A stretch of 14,632 nt of DNA from Solicoccozyma terricola (GCA_001600875.1 BCLD01000009.1:181304-195935), one strand, 5' to 3'. Shown: positions 1 through 11,517, numbered from the stretch's first letter. Notes: generated by a model from the sequence alone, not told the origin. Made by a program: numbers and translations.

Positions 1-25
1 TAAGAGGAGAGCGAAAGAAATAGAG

Positions 26-1204
26 TTAAGTCGAGTAAGGATTCGTATCCCAATCCGGACGTAGACGCATAGGGGCTGAGGCCATATGAGGCCATACGAG
101 AGATGACGTGTCCAGTGTCGAGTGGATTGGTCGTATCCTTACAGGTCCCCATAGATCGAAGTGGACCACTTGGCCAGGTAGTAGCGCTCGTATGGATGTA
201 GGATGTGATGGAAGACGAGTTCCCTTGCCCATAATGCAATTCCTACACTGCTCAGGTACAAAAGACTCCTCCCACTTCCCCGTCAACAGCCCATCTCTCC
301 CCATCTCCCAGACACTACGTAGATTCAGATGACCAAGTCTACGATGCCAGGTAAGAAGGTTTGAGTCAGTTGAGGCTGTATGAGCGGATGGTGTGGAGTG
401 TCCTCGTACCTGATTGTGCGAGATGACGTAAAGGCCGTTCTTGACATGTCCAGAGAGGAGCGTCTTCCCGTCTCTGATCAGGTTGCATGCATTGTGCGTG
501 AACTCCCACTTGCTCGATCCATCCAAGGATTGCTTTTGTACAGCGAGCAAGTTGTGCGCCATGTCCGGAACGAGAAGCGCATCACTGAATTGGACACCGG
601 CCATCATAAAGTCTCCTCTTTTTGTCACAAGGAGAGATCGCTTGTCTCCCACTTTCACCGAGACTGGGGTTGCCAGTGACTTGACATTGGAGAGGAGACA
701 CTCGTCCTTGATGAAGGTGTCGGTCGCTCCCGAGTCAACAATGATGATAAAGTTGTCAGTGGTAGAGAGGAATGCGGTCGGTTCCACAGTAGCGAAGAAG
801 TTGGCAACCAGAGGCTCCGGTTCCGATTCAGCGAGTTGCATGGAGGCGGCTGGCGAGGGCTGTGTCTCGGCAACAGCAGCCTGACGTTGTTCTCGTTGTC
901 GCTTAAAGCACTTATCGGTCGTATGCCCATAACACTTGTGTTCATCGCAGTATTCGTTCGCATGCGGACCAAGTTGAGGCTTTCCGTCCTTTCCCATGCC
1001 ATTCATGCGTCTTATATGCGACCGGGGGAGGAGCCTTCTTCTTGGCAAGGTATCCGGCCGCAGCTGTTGTCTCTTGGCCTTGTTGTCGGCAACGCCATTC
1101 CTGATTAATCGTTTGGAGGACATGTTCAGATGACAAGGATGGAGATGCGTAGAGAGTAGAGACGAGGAGACTGTACGATTCTGGTAGGGCCCGGAGCATT
1201 GCAA
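26..1204 (-). pseudogene. pol: Copia Pol fragment: zinc knuckle, protease, gag-pre-integrase, truncated integrase
   Basis: This frame is open from 1204 to a stop at 28-26 and overlaps gag in a +1 frame. Only the part from about 1000 downward looks native. It has a CX2HX4HX4C knuckle (CDEHKCYGHTTDKC), an aspartic protease active site (IIVDSGATDTFI), a gag-pre-integrase zinc region (WHRRLGHLN then CRNC), and the first integrase motif (HFDLWGP). After GPVRI the residues no longer resemble an integrase core, and the frame ends about 30 residues later. I call it broken. A programmed +1 shift could explain the gag-pol offset, but the early integrase collapse points to decay or an internal deletion. 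Confidence 0.8.
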
Positions 1205-1757
1205 AGGCCGACATCTTTTCGACCAATTGCGCTGCAGTCATTTCGGCAGGAAGGGATGTACCTAATTCTCCGAGAGATGACCGGATGCTTGCAAGTATCT
1301 TCATCGGATCCTCGCCCTCGACTGCTTCCATTCCCCACACCATTGACCATAACTCAGCTTGACGATTGGTGGAGGAAGCACCAAATTCCTGTTCCAACCA
1401 GGTATATAAACCTTTCGGGTTGGGAACGTCCGTGTCTGCTTTCTCGCTCGGAACGCGGTTCTGAACCATCGTGGAGAGCGAGTTGTAGATGGTGGTGATG
1501 GCAGTGATTGCCTTTCGGTGGCATTTGTATGCCGCTTCGTTGACCTTGGTTTGTTCAGCGGCTGTTGTTGGGCTGCTAAGGACGATCCTTTCGAGGGTTT
1601 CCGAAAGGATGACGGATGGTTCCTTTTTGATATATTCATCAAGTTCCTTCGTCGCTAGTCTCATCCCAAGACTCCTTTTCCATACTACATAGTTGTCTGC
1701 CCCCTTTAATTCCACCGTCCCTTTAACCACCTTAATTTCTCCTTCAGAATCCGACAT
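942..1757 (-). CDS. gag: Copia Gag (capsid-like, UBN2-type) reading frame
   Basis: The first good start codon is at 1757 (MSDSEGEIKVVKG), about 155 nt after the primer-binding site; a longer in-frame extension upstream lies in leader DNA and has low-complexity composition. The 271-residue frame carries features of copia Gag: an N-terminal YVVWKRSLGMRL segment, a central TWLEQEFG motif near residue 115-130, and a helical region ending near LQTINQEW. It forms the particle shell in functional elements. The zinc-knuckle that should follow is in another frame (pol), so the last 30 or so residues after the shift point are probably not native. The stop is at 944-942. Confidence 0.8.
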   Translation of the reverse strand: MSDSEGEIKVVKGTVELKGADNYVVWKRSLGMRLATKELDEYIKKEPSVILSETLERIVLSSPTTAAEQTKVNEAAYKCHRKAITAITTIYNSLSTMVQNRVPSEKADTDVPNPKGLYTWLEQEFGASSTNRQAELWSMVWGMEAVEGEDPMKILASIRSSLGELGTSLPAEMTAAQLVEKMSAFAMLRALPESYSLLVSTLYASPSLSSEHVLQTINQEWRCRQQGQETTAAAGYLAKKKAPPPVAYKTHEWHGKGRKASTWSACERILR

Positions 1758-1832
1758 GTTGTTCGTGTTTGCCGTACGCCGCCTACGTCGTACTTGGTTT
1801 GCCGTACGCGTATGAAGGGTGTGTGGTGGGAT

Positions 1833-1869
1833 AAGAGAGAGAGAGAGAGGGGTGTGTGTGTGTGTGTGT
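1833..1869. repeat. (GA)n(GT)n microsatellite in the copia leader
   Basis: A run of GA dinucleotides (about 1833-1849) followed by GT dinucleotides (about 1852-1869) lies between the primer-binding site and the gag start codon. It has no evident coding role. Confidence 0.8.
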
Positions 1870-1913
1870 TCCGTGCACGAGTAGATGATGTAGCTTTTAC
1901 CCTGGTACAAGCT

Positions 1914-1930
1914 ATGGGCCCATAACCCGT
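1914..1930 (-). other. Primer-binding site, half-tRNA initiator Met type
   Basis: Directly after the LTR end the minus strand reads ACGGGTTATGGGCCCAT. The GGGTTATGRGCCC core is complementary to the anticodon arm of eukaryotic initiator tRNA-Met (CAU anticodon). Drosophila copia and yeast Ty5 prime from a tRNA-iMet fragment cleaved in the anticodon loop, and this site has the same form. The match to the tRNA is from knowledge of conserved tRNA-iMet sequence, not from this genome's tRNA. Confidence 0.7.
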
Positions 1931-2091
1931 TGTAATATGATATAGGTATAGAACTATCCTTCTCTATCTCAGTACAATGCACTCTGTGATGCAGGGATGA
2001 GAAAGAGAGGATAGGGGGGTTCCGAGGAGTTGAGATGAGAAAAGGGTTGGGGCGCTTCCGCTTCTGCAGTCATGTGACTGTGGTTCCGACA
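1931..2091 (-). repeat. Putative 5' LTR of the copia element (161 bp)
   Basis: Read on the minus strand it begins TGTCGGAACC at 2091 and ends ATATTACA at 1931, the TG...CA form expected of LTRs. The primer-binding site follows directly. It contains an AT-rich stretch near its 3' end (TATACCTATATCATATT) and a short dyad CAGTCA/TGACTG near its 5' end. The 3' boundary is firm because of the adjoining primer site; the 5' boundary is inferred from the TGTCGGAA start, since the second LTR is not in the window. Confidence 0.65.
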
Positions 2092-2833
2092 AACCTCTGT
2101 ACAAGAAAAATGGATTCAAGGTATGCAAATATATTTGCCTTTTGGTGCGGGTGGATGCTGGACCGGAGCGGTTGAAGAATTTGAAGGATGCATGTGGTAG
2201 GGACTGTTGGGAGTTTCATAGTCCGCAGATGATTAGGAAGTCTGTAGGTCGGGAGTGAACTTGTCAATGTACCAGAAACTTATATTGACAGGGAATATCA
2301 TCTGAAGGTTCAGTCACACGCTGCTCCATCTGTTGCCAGAGGAAAGGTAAAAAGGGAATGTTTTGTTGGTTCTCGTCAGCCTGCCCCCCCCCCCCCCCCC
2401 CGCGGGTAGAGCCTCCTGTTCGAGGCAGTATCGTTGGTAGAGTAAAGGTAGCGTTCTGCATCGCCCCCCTAGTATGACCGTTCAGCCCATCGGTCTGCCG
2501 TTGGCCAGGAGGCAAACGTGAAACATCCGCCCGGCCTCCTCCCCCCTGGGGACCTGTACTGTACTGTCCGCCGGTATACCTTTGGTCCTCACAATGGTGG
2601 CATGATTCCGACTGCACGTCTGCCACAGAGACTTCGCCTGCGAGCTGCACTGACGAAGTCCGACCAAGGTCCCCCTTACGACGCATTCTCTCTCATTCCC
2701 CAAATTCAGGAACAGCCCGCCACGCGAGACCATTCCGCTCTGGGACGGATTTTGCCGGGCACCATCTCGACTGTCAGTGTCGTTTTCATCTGCATATTCA
2801 TCGGCTTGCACCTCGACAAGGGGTATTTCCACC
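2092..2833. other. Intergenic region between copia LTR and membrane-protein gene
   Basis: No gene supported. It holds the presumptive promoter and 5' leader of the gene at 2834 and an 18-base C run. Long frames on both strands here (minus 2264-2686 and 2482-3039) lack family motifs and are rich in Gly/Arg/Ser, and the second runs antisense through exon 1 of the downstream gene. No TATA box is obvious. Confidence 0.6.
2384..2401 (+). repeat. Poly-C tract, 18 bases
   Basis: An uninterrupted run of 18 C on the plus strand lies about 430 nt upstream of the start codon at 2834. It is one of four C tracts of 15-18 bases in this window that read as C on the sense strand of the nearest gene. Confidence 0.9.
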
Positions 2834-4457
2834 ATGTCGCAGCCTATGCTCGCACTCTTCATCGCCCTCCCAATCTCTTTCTCCATCGCCGCCATCACCT
2901 CCGTCGCCCGCTTCGATGCCTCCAAATCCGCTCTCCCTCCACCTCCCGAGTCCGAAGAAGATCTTGTTGACCAGGCGTTGTTAGAGGACACCAGTGTGAA
3001 AAGATTGCCGTTATGGCAGCTGTGCATGTATGCTCTCATTGGATTCTCAGGCCCAAAGGTCTTGGAGAAAATACCAGGCGTAACGATTGATATGGTGATG
3101 CTGTTTGCGATGGCTGGAATGCTGGTGAGTGGTGGATGGGCGCTGTGGTTGGCTAACAGTTGCTAAATAGAATGCCTGCCCACCATCACCCAGGCGGCCT
3201 GCGCGGAGTCGAGGATCTTTCAGATTACCTTTGGACTAGTTCCTGAAATTGAGTGTCGTCGTCGAGATGGCAGTGAGTTTACAAACATTCCAGATCTCCA
3301 CTATGCAATATCCCTGATAAAACCCTGCCCACCGTCTTCCAAAACCATTACAGTCCTCTACCTCGGACAATACACGCCCTCTCTCAAGCAGAATATCCTC
3401 GTAGTCTGGCCTATGCGAGTCATCCCTCCCTTCCTCCTCATCCTACTCCACTACATTACCATCCCTCCCTTCTTCGTCTACTTCGTTCTGGCTATCGTCT
3501 ACACATTCCGCTTCTCCACTCTATTCAACGACACTAAAAAGAAGAGTCAGACGTTGAAAGTGGTGGTGTTTGTGTTCTGTGGAATTATCTTTTCTACCGT
3601 CGGCATCGTTGGCGTCGTCTTTGGAGTTGTTCAATCGAGGTGGGCACAAGTTGTCGGGTCGTGGATCGCGGACGTCAGCAAGTCTATCACATCGACGTTT
3701 TCCAAGAACGACCCTTCAATCGAATCGAAGGATCAACCAAGTCAAGTAGTAGATCCAAATATCATCAACATGATGTTATACATCAAAATACTCGTTTTGA
3801 TCGGGTTCACGGGCGGAGTCCTTCTTTCCGCGTTATACAGGATCGATACTGTCATCGCTCGAGGTGGTAATCCGTCCCCGTCCCCGTCCCCGTCCCCGTC
3901 CTCATCCCTTTCCACATCCGCCATCGACGTACGAAAACAGAACAATGCTTTGGACGTGGAGGACTGTGAGGGACCAAATGAGGTTCCTAAAGGGTGTGGA
4001 CACCCGGTCCGCATTCCCTCTGTCTGGCAGATGGTCAAGGAGAGGAAGGAGAGAGGACTGGTTGTCCCAAAGTACGCACTTGTCGGGATGGCGATTATAC
4101 TTTGGTCCGGCGGCTGTTCGAGGTATGCTGTCGATGCTGTTTGTTCCATGGATTGTATTTCAAACGTGAGTCTTTCATTCAGGTACCGGGTAGGTGTAGA
4201 TATTGCTGAGTCCAGTGTACTATTATCGACAGTCCAAAGAGTGCAACGCCGATTATCAAACATCCCTCCTGTTAGGGATAATGATGACAGTCCTAATCTC
4301 GCCTTTCCTCATCGCTCTCGCTGTAGCTACGATGTCATGGTTTAACGGGGAGAGCAACTTTGTATGGAATTACAGGGCGGATTGGAGTGTGCCTCTGAAT
4401 AATGGGAGGCACGGAGAGCGAGGTGGGGAAGTTGAGTTCGTTGAGAAGATGGACTGA
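2834..4457 (+). CDS. Multi-pass membrane protein of unknown function, three exons
   Basis: Model: exons 2834-3124, 3194-4165 and 4233-4457, giving 495 residues. The introns (69 and 67 nt) have GTGAGT donors and CAG acceptors. For intron 1 the nearer acceptors at 3159 and 3170 break the frame; CACCCAG ending at 3193 restores it. The start MSQPML has a good context (CACCATG). The protein begins with a hydrophobic segment (about 5-25), then a Pro/acidic linker. Hydrophobic stretches follow near 83-98, 174-203, 219-243, 291-311, 391-416 and 431-455. A Cys-containing stretch at about 100-155 may be extramembranous. A PSPSPSPSPS tract (about 324-333) is encoded by TCCCCG hexamers. I do not recognise the family. 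The gene converges on FAD1. The exon structure is good evidence that it is real; the function is unknown. Confidence 0.75.
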
Positions 4458-5099
4458 TAGGGCGAGGAAGGGGGAAGGGAGTGTGGTGGGGGGCGGGGGA
4501 GGAGAACTTGTAGTGCTGCATAAGGCTATGTCGGTTCACGGTGTGCGACGTTGTTGTAGGTTGATAGACTGCGATTGTGAATGGGCGGTCATGGACTTTA
4601 TGAGTGATAGTATGTATCTCAGTAGTATCGTCTCAGCTTCTTGCCAGTCTGCATCACCGTCACCGCCCCCGGTACTTTGTCGTTCGAAGCTGAGAATACT
4701 GAAGGCGGTCGAGGTAACATCGAACGGAGCAGCAGAGTCTTACATGCACGATATAGCGTGAGCTATCGTTGAATTTGAAGAGGATGCTGGTTAGTATACG
4801 TGACAAGGCTATGCATATGATACCGCAACCCTCACGGAGCGAAATCTTTCACCGTGATCTGCTTAAGCAATGTCTTGTACATCCCATCCTCTAGAAATAA
4901 CAACGTACTATGCAGAATCCATGCTTTTATCTTCGTATCCCGTCCGATATCTAGGTTGAAGTCCAGTTTGCGAGCCAAGGAGTGTCAACCCGACCCTTCG
5001 GTGATGGGTGACCTCGTGGTATGTCCCAACCACCCATCCTCATCGCTTTCTACACCTCTTTTCCACCCTGCGGGTACGCACGCACGCACGCACACATGC
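4458..5099. other. Convergent intergenic region
   Basis: This holds the 3' ends of the plus-strand membrane-protein gene and the minus-strand FAD1. No RNA gene or convincing protein gene is visible. One minus-strand stretch (4984-4832) is open for 50 codons with protein-like composition but has no upstream start; it is listed in the findings. Confidence 0.5.
5076..5096. repeat. CGCA tandem microsatellite
   Basis: About four to five copies of the tetranucleotide CGCA followed by CACA lie just beyond the FAD1 stop codon, probably within its 3' untranslated region. Confidence 0.8.
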
Positions 5100-6642
5100 T
5101 CACAAGGAGCTCGGCTCAACTTCATCATCATCGTCCACCTCCTTCCCCACGACATCCTTCAACCCCTGTCTGACCGGAATCGGTATCGAAGGTCTCACAT
5201 CATCCCTTCCAGCCCTCTCCAACCTCTCATCCTTCAAATTCCACGCTGGTTCCCATCCCTTCCCGGATGATGATTCAGGATTACGCAGGCATGGGTTAGG
5301 GTGGGTGTTTTTCGTTGATCCTAGTGAGGTATACCTGACGTAACGAATAACGGTTGGGTTTCCCACATCAGTAAAAACGATCCTTTTATTTCATATTCCC
5401 AACTCCTTCCGAGTAGCGAGCCAAAACGCACCCTTCGTCATACAATTCACACCATCCGACGTCCAACTCGCGTAGAAATTGCCATATATCCGCATATGAC
5501 CAGTCAAGGATAGGATGAACGCGGAGGAAAGAAGGCCAAGACGGGTCGGTTGGTTGGAGGGTTGTGAGTGAGGCTGATTGCGGCCAAAAGAAAAGCAGTC
5601 AGACGTAATATTACACTTTCGAAGAAACGGGGATGCTCTCCGAAAAAGAAAAAAGAGAACTCGTTTCAATGAATCCCACACTCACCACCATGCGGATCAC
5701 CTCTCCTCGTTCCAACAAGTACAGCCATCACTCCCTTGCCTTTACTTTTCAAAAACTCTTCCAAAGCATTCTTCATCCCACCTCCAATCCGTTCCAAATC
5801 CAAATTATATCGACTTGTTGATGATTCGACGAAATTTTCAAGTGTTGGGAAAGGGTTAGGAGCTGTTATGTAGATTGAGCGGATTGGGGGGTAGAGAGTG
5901 GATGATGTTGATGTTGATGTGGATGTGGACGTGGATGTGGATGCGGATGAAGAGATGGTGTTGGATGTATCGCGATGTCGATTATACAGAACTGCTGCTA
6001 GAAGATGAATAAGAACCGTGCCTATATGAGGTAGGTTTTCCAAGAACAGTAGAGTCAAGTCAGTCATAGCATGTTCCTTCCAATCCTCGTCATTGTACTC
6101 ACAATCTTTCCCACCATTAAAGCTCAATGCGACTTTGTTCTCCCTGTTCGATTGCAGTTGGGGGGGGGGGGGGGTGATAGGAGGGTACGATATTAGCATG
6201 TTGATCCGTTCCAATGCGTTCGTGATAACACCACGGGTCCGTCCACCCATCTCGTCTCTGTGTTTTGCAAATCCTCAATTCTTGCCAGTTGACCCGCCAA
6301 GGACAGACTGAGGACGGGTATTGAAGTGCAATTGTCCCAACGTATTCATTCGTCTCATCTCACGACGTTCTGACGATCTACTTCCAATCACCGTCTCTGA
6401 CCTTCTTCCCATTTCCCTCCTTCCCACCCAGCTATTTCACAACCCCATTGATTCGTCGACCACCACCACCACCACCACCGCTCACTCGTCGCTCCCACTC
6501 ACCCGTACTCTTCCAGGACATTATCAATAACCTCAAGCGCTTGTTGAATCTTCCCACCCAACTCATCCTCCTTCTGAGATCGATCTAGAACACGTCGTAA
6601 TGCGATCGAAGAGATGGGATCTGAGGATGATAGTGATGACAT
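5100..6642 (-). CDS. FAD1: FAD synthase (FMN adenylyltransferase), five exons
   Basis: Transfers AMP from ATP to FMN to make FAD, normally in the cytosol; member of the PAPS-reductase-like fold. Exons on the minus strand: 6642-6503, 6143-6103, 6021-5686, 5573-5432, 5334-5100, giving 297 residues, close to the yeast size. All junctions are GT-AG and in frame. The ATP-binding loop is [15 protein letters not shown] (residues 53-67). [14 protein letters not shown], the [10 protein letters not shown] motif ending at 173, [16 protein letters not shown] (188-203) and GYTSLGST (220-227) are all family signatures. The start is the ATG at 6642; the longer open frame upstream lacks an ATG. Intron 1 is long (359 nt), and its acceptor region carries a 15-base C tract on the sense strand. 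A Ser/Thr repeat (about 84-102) between the ATP loop and the substrate region is an oddity of this copy. Confidence 0.95.
5888..5952 (-). repeat. In-frame hexamer repeat encoding Ser-Thr tract in FAD1
   Basis: Degenerate TCCACA/TCAACA units on the sense strand encode alternating Ser and Thr, roughly residues 84-102 of FAD1. The repeat keeps the frame and lies where FAD synthases have a variable loop, so it is probably tolerated. Confidence 0.8.
6160..6174 (-). repeat. 15-base C tract (sense strand) in FAD1 intron 1
   Basis: Read on the FAD1 sense strand this is 15 C, about 15 nt before the acceptor CGAACAG ending at 6144. It may act as the polypyrimidine tract of this 359-nt intron. Confidence 0.85.
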
Positions 6643-7759
6643 TTGGTGTAGTAGGTCCGTTGACGTGGGGTGAGGTGTGGTGGGGTGGGATGGATGGATG
6701 GAGATGGATAGGGGCCAGGTGTTCACGCGTTATCTTCTCATCGAGATAGAGCTGGTCAAAAGTATCGGTGTCGTTGAAAGGATTGGGGTAAGGGGTAGGG
6801 TACCCTAGGATGTAGAACCGTGGGTGGTTTGGAACGATGATGGATGTTGCAAGTAGGATCAGAATTCCCAAAGTTGTCAATTCAGTTCGGACATGTATCG
6901 TTTCGGTCGGTTAGCCGAAAGATGTATCGCGTGGTTGGACATGAATCTATTTCCGAGGAATGGGAGGTAACATCTCTTCCACTCCTGGATTCATCGTACA
7001 ACTATTCGAATCAGAGGATCATCCATCCAGCTTGCTCCATATCTCTCTCTCTCCACACCATCAGAACCATCGATCGATCATCGTCGGCTTCGTCGTCGTC
7101 GTCGTCGTTTGAGTGAGATTTATTCGATTCTCATATTTCAAACCGCGGAACCCCGCCACTCCGATGGGCCATTCTCTATTCTCAGCAGAAGGTGTTGCAA
7201 TAGCATGCAATGGAAAATGGATGGGGGTATATGGGTGATGGTGGGTGGGAGGGAGACGTACGCTGCACAGGCTGTAGTAGACGACTCGCGCATAGATTGA
7301 TCGATTACAGATGTTTGCTTCCTGTGGTTGAATTGTGATCACAGCTACGAATCGGCCTCCGTTAGTGCAGGCTATTATTGAGTCGCCGCTTATTGGAGCT
7401 GCAGGTAGTCTGGTCGTCTGCTTGTATACACATCTCTTGATAGCCAGCTGCATTTCGAAAGCTCGTTTGTCCAACCAAGGTTCCTCCAGGTGGTTCCTCG
7501 CATGAGGACGAAAACCATTCGCAGCGAATGAATCGGCGTTCGTTGCGAACATCCAATCCCCCGCAACGAACCCCCAGCGGTTCGCAACGAACCATCCAGC
7601 CTTCGCAGCGAACAGTAAAGACTTCTTTGCGAATCAATACCATCTCGCACCGATAAACAACCAACAATAAAAACACACAATGTATTCCATTTTTCACATT
7701 CCATCATCTATCTACCTTTCGAGCCTCCCCTGCGCAACATTTGTTTTTTTTTTCCCCTT
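6643..7759. other. Intergenic region between LEU2 3' end and FAD1 start
   Basis: The LEU2 3' flank is followed by the FAD1 promoter region, both transcribed on the minus strand. It contains the 21-bp repeat array (7518-7643) and a GTC-type trinucleotide run near 7081-7110. A 163-codon minus-strand frame (7552-7061) starts with ATG inside the repeats, but its composition (His/Pro and a Thr run) argues against a real gene. No RNA gene was recognised. Confidence 0.55.
7518..7643. repeat. 21-bp tandem repeat array, six units, each around a TTCG..CGAA-like core
   Basis: Units start at 7518, 7539, 7560, 7581, 7602 and 7623, exactly 21 bp apart. The first 11 bases are conserved: TTCGCAGCGAA, TTCGTTGCGAA, CCCGCAACGAA, TTCGCAACGAA, TTCGCAGCGAA, TTCTTTGCGAA. 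Four units are dyads; the longest is GGTTCG-CAA-CGAACC at 7579-7593. The other ten bases of each unit vary. The array begins about 115 nt past the LEU2 stop codon. A weak further copy may precede it at about 7497. Because 21 is a multiple of three, minus-strand frames through it encode heptapeptide repeats, such as F-[AV]-A-[NKG] units. Confidence 0.9.
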
Positions 7760-10217
<2,458 letters not shown>

Positions 10218-10389
10218 ATCTACTGATAATCCCACCGATGAATGTGTCTGACAAGGATGCTGTGGTTGTTGGTTATAGTGGATGTCGTAAATGGTCTTGC
10301 CAGAGGATAGTTGAATGGCCCCTTCGGGTTTCGGATTTAGCGAGAAATGACCAAATTCCGCGGTTTGCAGGTTTTTTTCTCGGGTGGGT

Positions 10390-10762
10390 GGCGAGAATGG
10401 TGGCATGGCTATCAGGACAAGCAAGGAGGCTGTTGTCAGGTGCTGGTCGTTCGTTCTTCATGCTACTTGACAGCTTTTTGCGCTACTTGAAATATATGAC
10501 GGTAGTATGAAAGGCTAGTTTGAAGAGGACTGTGATGATATTCTGAGGGGAACTCATGCAACGTCAGTTTCAGATCTATCTTCCCACACACTCTATGTAT
10601 GTTCAGTAGTATACCGCCAGGTGTATGTTACAGTATGATCGACATTAACAGGGTGAATTACAAAGAGGGAAAGGGCCTTGTGGGCCCACCTTTATAGTCA
10701 ACCTAATTGGCAAAACACGGGAAAAGTCACTGGAGAGTAATAAGGTGTGAGAGGAGAGGAAG
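10390..10762 (+). repeat. Left inverted arm
   Basis: Similarity to the reverse complement of the right arm runs from about GGCGAG (near 10390) through CAGGTGCTGGTCGTTC (about 10438-10453) to GAGAGGAGAGGAAG (10749-10762). The outer limit is approximate. The arm lies in what should be the LEU2 promoter, about 170 bp from the LEU2 start codon. A plus-strand frame at 10238-10510 runs into it and looks accidental. Confidence 0.65.
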
Positions 10763-11099
10763 CAGCTGTATGTCAGTGATGTGTGAATTGATCCGATGTA
10801 GCTATATCAACCAGATCTTTGCTTAGCATTCCAAACATGAACCTGATGTACCTGCACTGTTCCTGTCAAGACACGATCGTCGCCCCAAAGTACGTGCAAA
10901 GTAGTCGGTGTTACATTGTAAGGTTGTAAAATTCAAGCCAGAAACAATGGGTGCATCCTTGTGTCTGTAGGTGAAGTCCGTAGGTCGAGTCGATATGTGG
11001 TACCATGTAACGATCTAACGACGATCGTCACACTCGAGGATAGACTCAGGCGCTTGACTCTGTTCGATATCGATCGGCTAATCCTCAGTCCAGTCGAGT

Positions 11100-11119
11100 T
11101 TGGTCGAGGTTGGTCGAGG
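11100..11119 (+). repeat. Tandem decamer TTGGTCGAGG, two copies
   Basis: Two exact adjacent copies. Related decamers (GTTGGTCAAG, TGTGGTCAAG) recur in tandem within intron 1 of the downstream gene at 11806-11825, so the motif flanks the gene's first exon on both sides. Confidence 0.7.
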
Positions 11120-11444
11120 GGCTAGGGGTCGAATCCGCTTGACTCGTTACACTTTCACTCCCCTGCTACGAGGAACAGGTTGTCCCTGAAACATCGATCG
11201 CCATCCCCTTATTCCGTCCGTGTTTCGAATACAGGTTGCGAGCTGACATGCGGTTCTCCTTTTCGAGCAATACTTATTCCAGTCGGGTGATCGATCTTGC
11301 ACAAGGCTGAATTCTCTCCACAACGGACTCTTTTATGCTTTTTCCCTTTTTGGCTCTGAGACATGGAACAGGTGTCTGTAACAACCACCTAGCTCTCTCT
11401 TTTGTTCATTTCAGTATATAGGTCTTGGTAGGGAATCCTCATCT

Positions 11445-11459
11445 CCCCCCCCCCCCCCC
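11445..11459 (+). repeat. 15-base C tract upstream of the zinc-cluster-like gene
   Basis: Fifteen consecutive C on the sense strand, 58 nt before the start codon and 25 nt after the TATATA, so probably in the 5' untranslated region. Confidence 0.85.
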
Positions 11460-11517
11460 TCTTCGTTGAAGAGGTTGACAATAATTGCATCTCATTTTAC
11501 ACCTAATCGCAACAAAT

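Larger units (their letters stand above)
1..2091 (-). mobile_element. Ty1/copia LTR retrotransposon, 5' part, cut by the window edge
   Basis: A minus-strand element reads, in order, LTR, primer-binding site, leader, Gag, zinc-knuckle, aspartic protease, gag-pre-integrase and the very start of integrase. This domain order is that of Pseudoviridae/copia elements. The integrase core is lost after its first motif and a stop follows at 28-26, so this copy looks defective, although the window ends too soon to see whether reverse transcriptase and the second LTR remain. A possible 5-bp target duplication would begin at 2092 (aacct); its partner lies outside the window. The copia identity is well supported; completeness is unknown. 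Confidence 0.9.
10763..11517 (+). promoter_or_regulatory. Leader/promoter of the zinc-cluster-like gene
   Basis: No open frame of note lies between the left arm and the start codon. A TATATA at 11415-11420 lies about 100 nt upstream of the ATG, and a 15-base C tract (11445-11459) lies between them. An exact tandem decamer TTGGTCGAGG occupies 11100-11119. A tRNA-like B-box match (GGGTCGAATCC, about 11126) has no partner A-box or acceptor stem that I can find. Confidence 0.45.

Noticed and set aside
1758..1982. N-terminal extension of Gag upstream of 1757
   Set aside because: It covers the primer-binding site and the GA/GT microsatellite, so it is untranslated leader.
2518..2970. Plus-strand frame ending in a hydrophobic stretch upstream of the membrane-protein start
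   Set aside because: It begins at GTG, is in a different frame, and no splice of reasonable length joins it to the downstream exon.
2482..3039. Minus-strand frame of 185 codons antisense to exon 1 of the membrane-protein gene
   Set aside because: Low-complexity composition and no motif; the plus-strand gene with matching introns explains the open frame.
3125..3170. Possible frameshift in the membrane-protein gene between exons 1 and 2
   Set aside because: Using the acceptor at 3193 gives a 69-nt intron that restores the frame, so no defect is needed.
6563..6880. Minus-strand frame overlapping FAD1 exon 1 in another frame
   Set aside because: It starts at TTG, and FAD1 exon 1 accounts for the region with family motifs downstream.
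7061..7552. Minus-strand 163-codon ATG frame starting in the 21-bp repeats
   Set aside because: Repeats of 21 bp keep any frame open; the remainder is His/Pro- and Thr-rich with no recognisable domain.
10238..10510. Plus-strand 90-codon ATG frame upstream of LEU2
   Set aside because: It crosses from the LEU2 upstream flank into the left arm and shows no family motif.
11120..11140. B-box-like GGGTCGAATCC suggesting a tRNA or tRNA-derived element
   Set aside because: No A-box at the right distance and no pairing acceptor stem.
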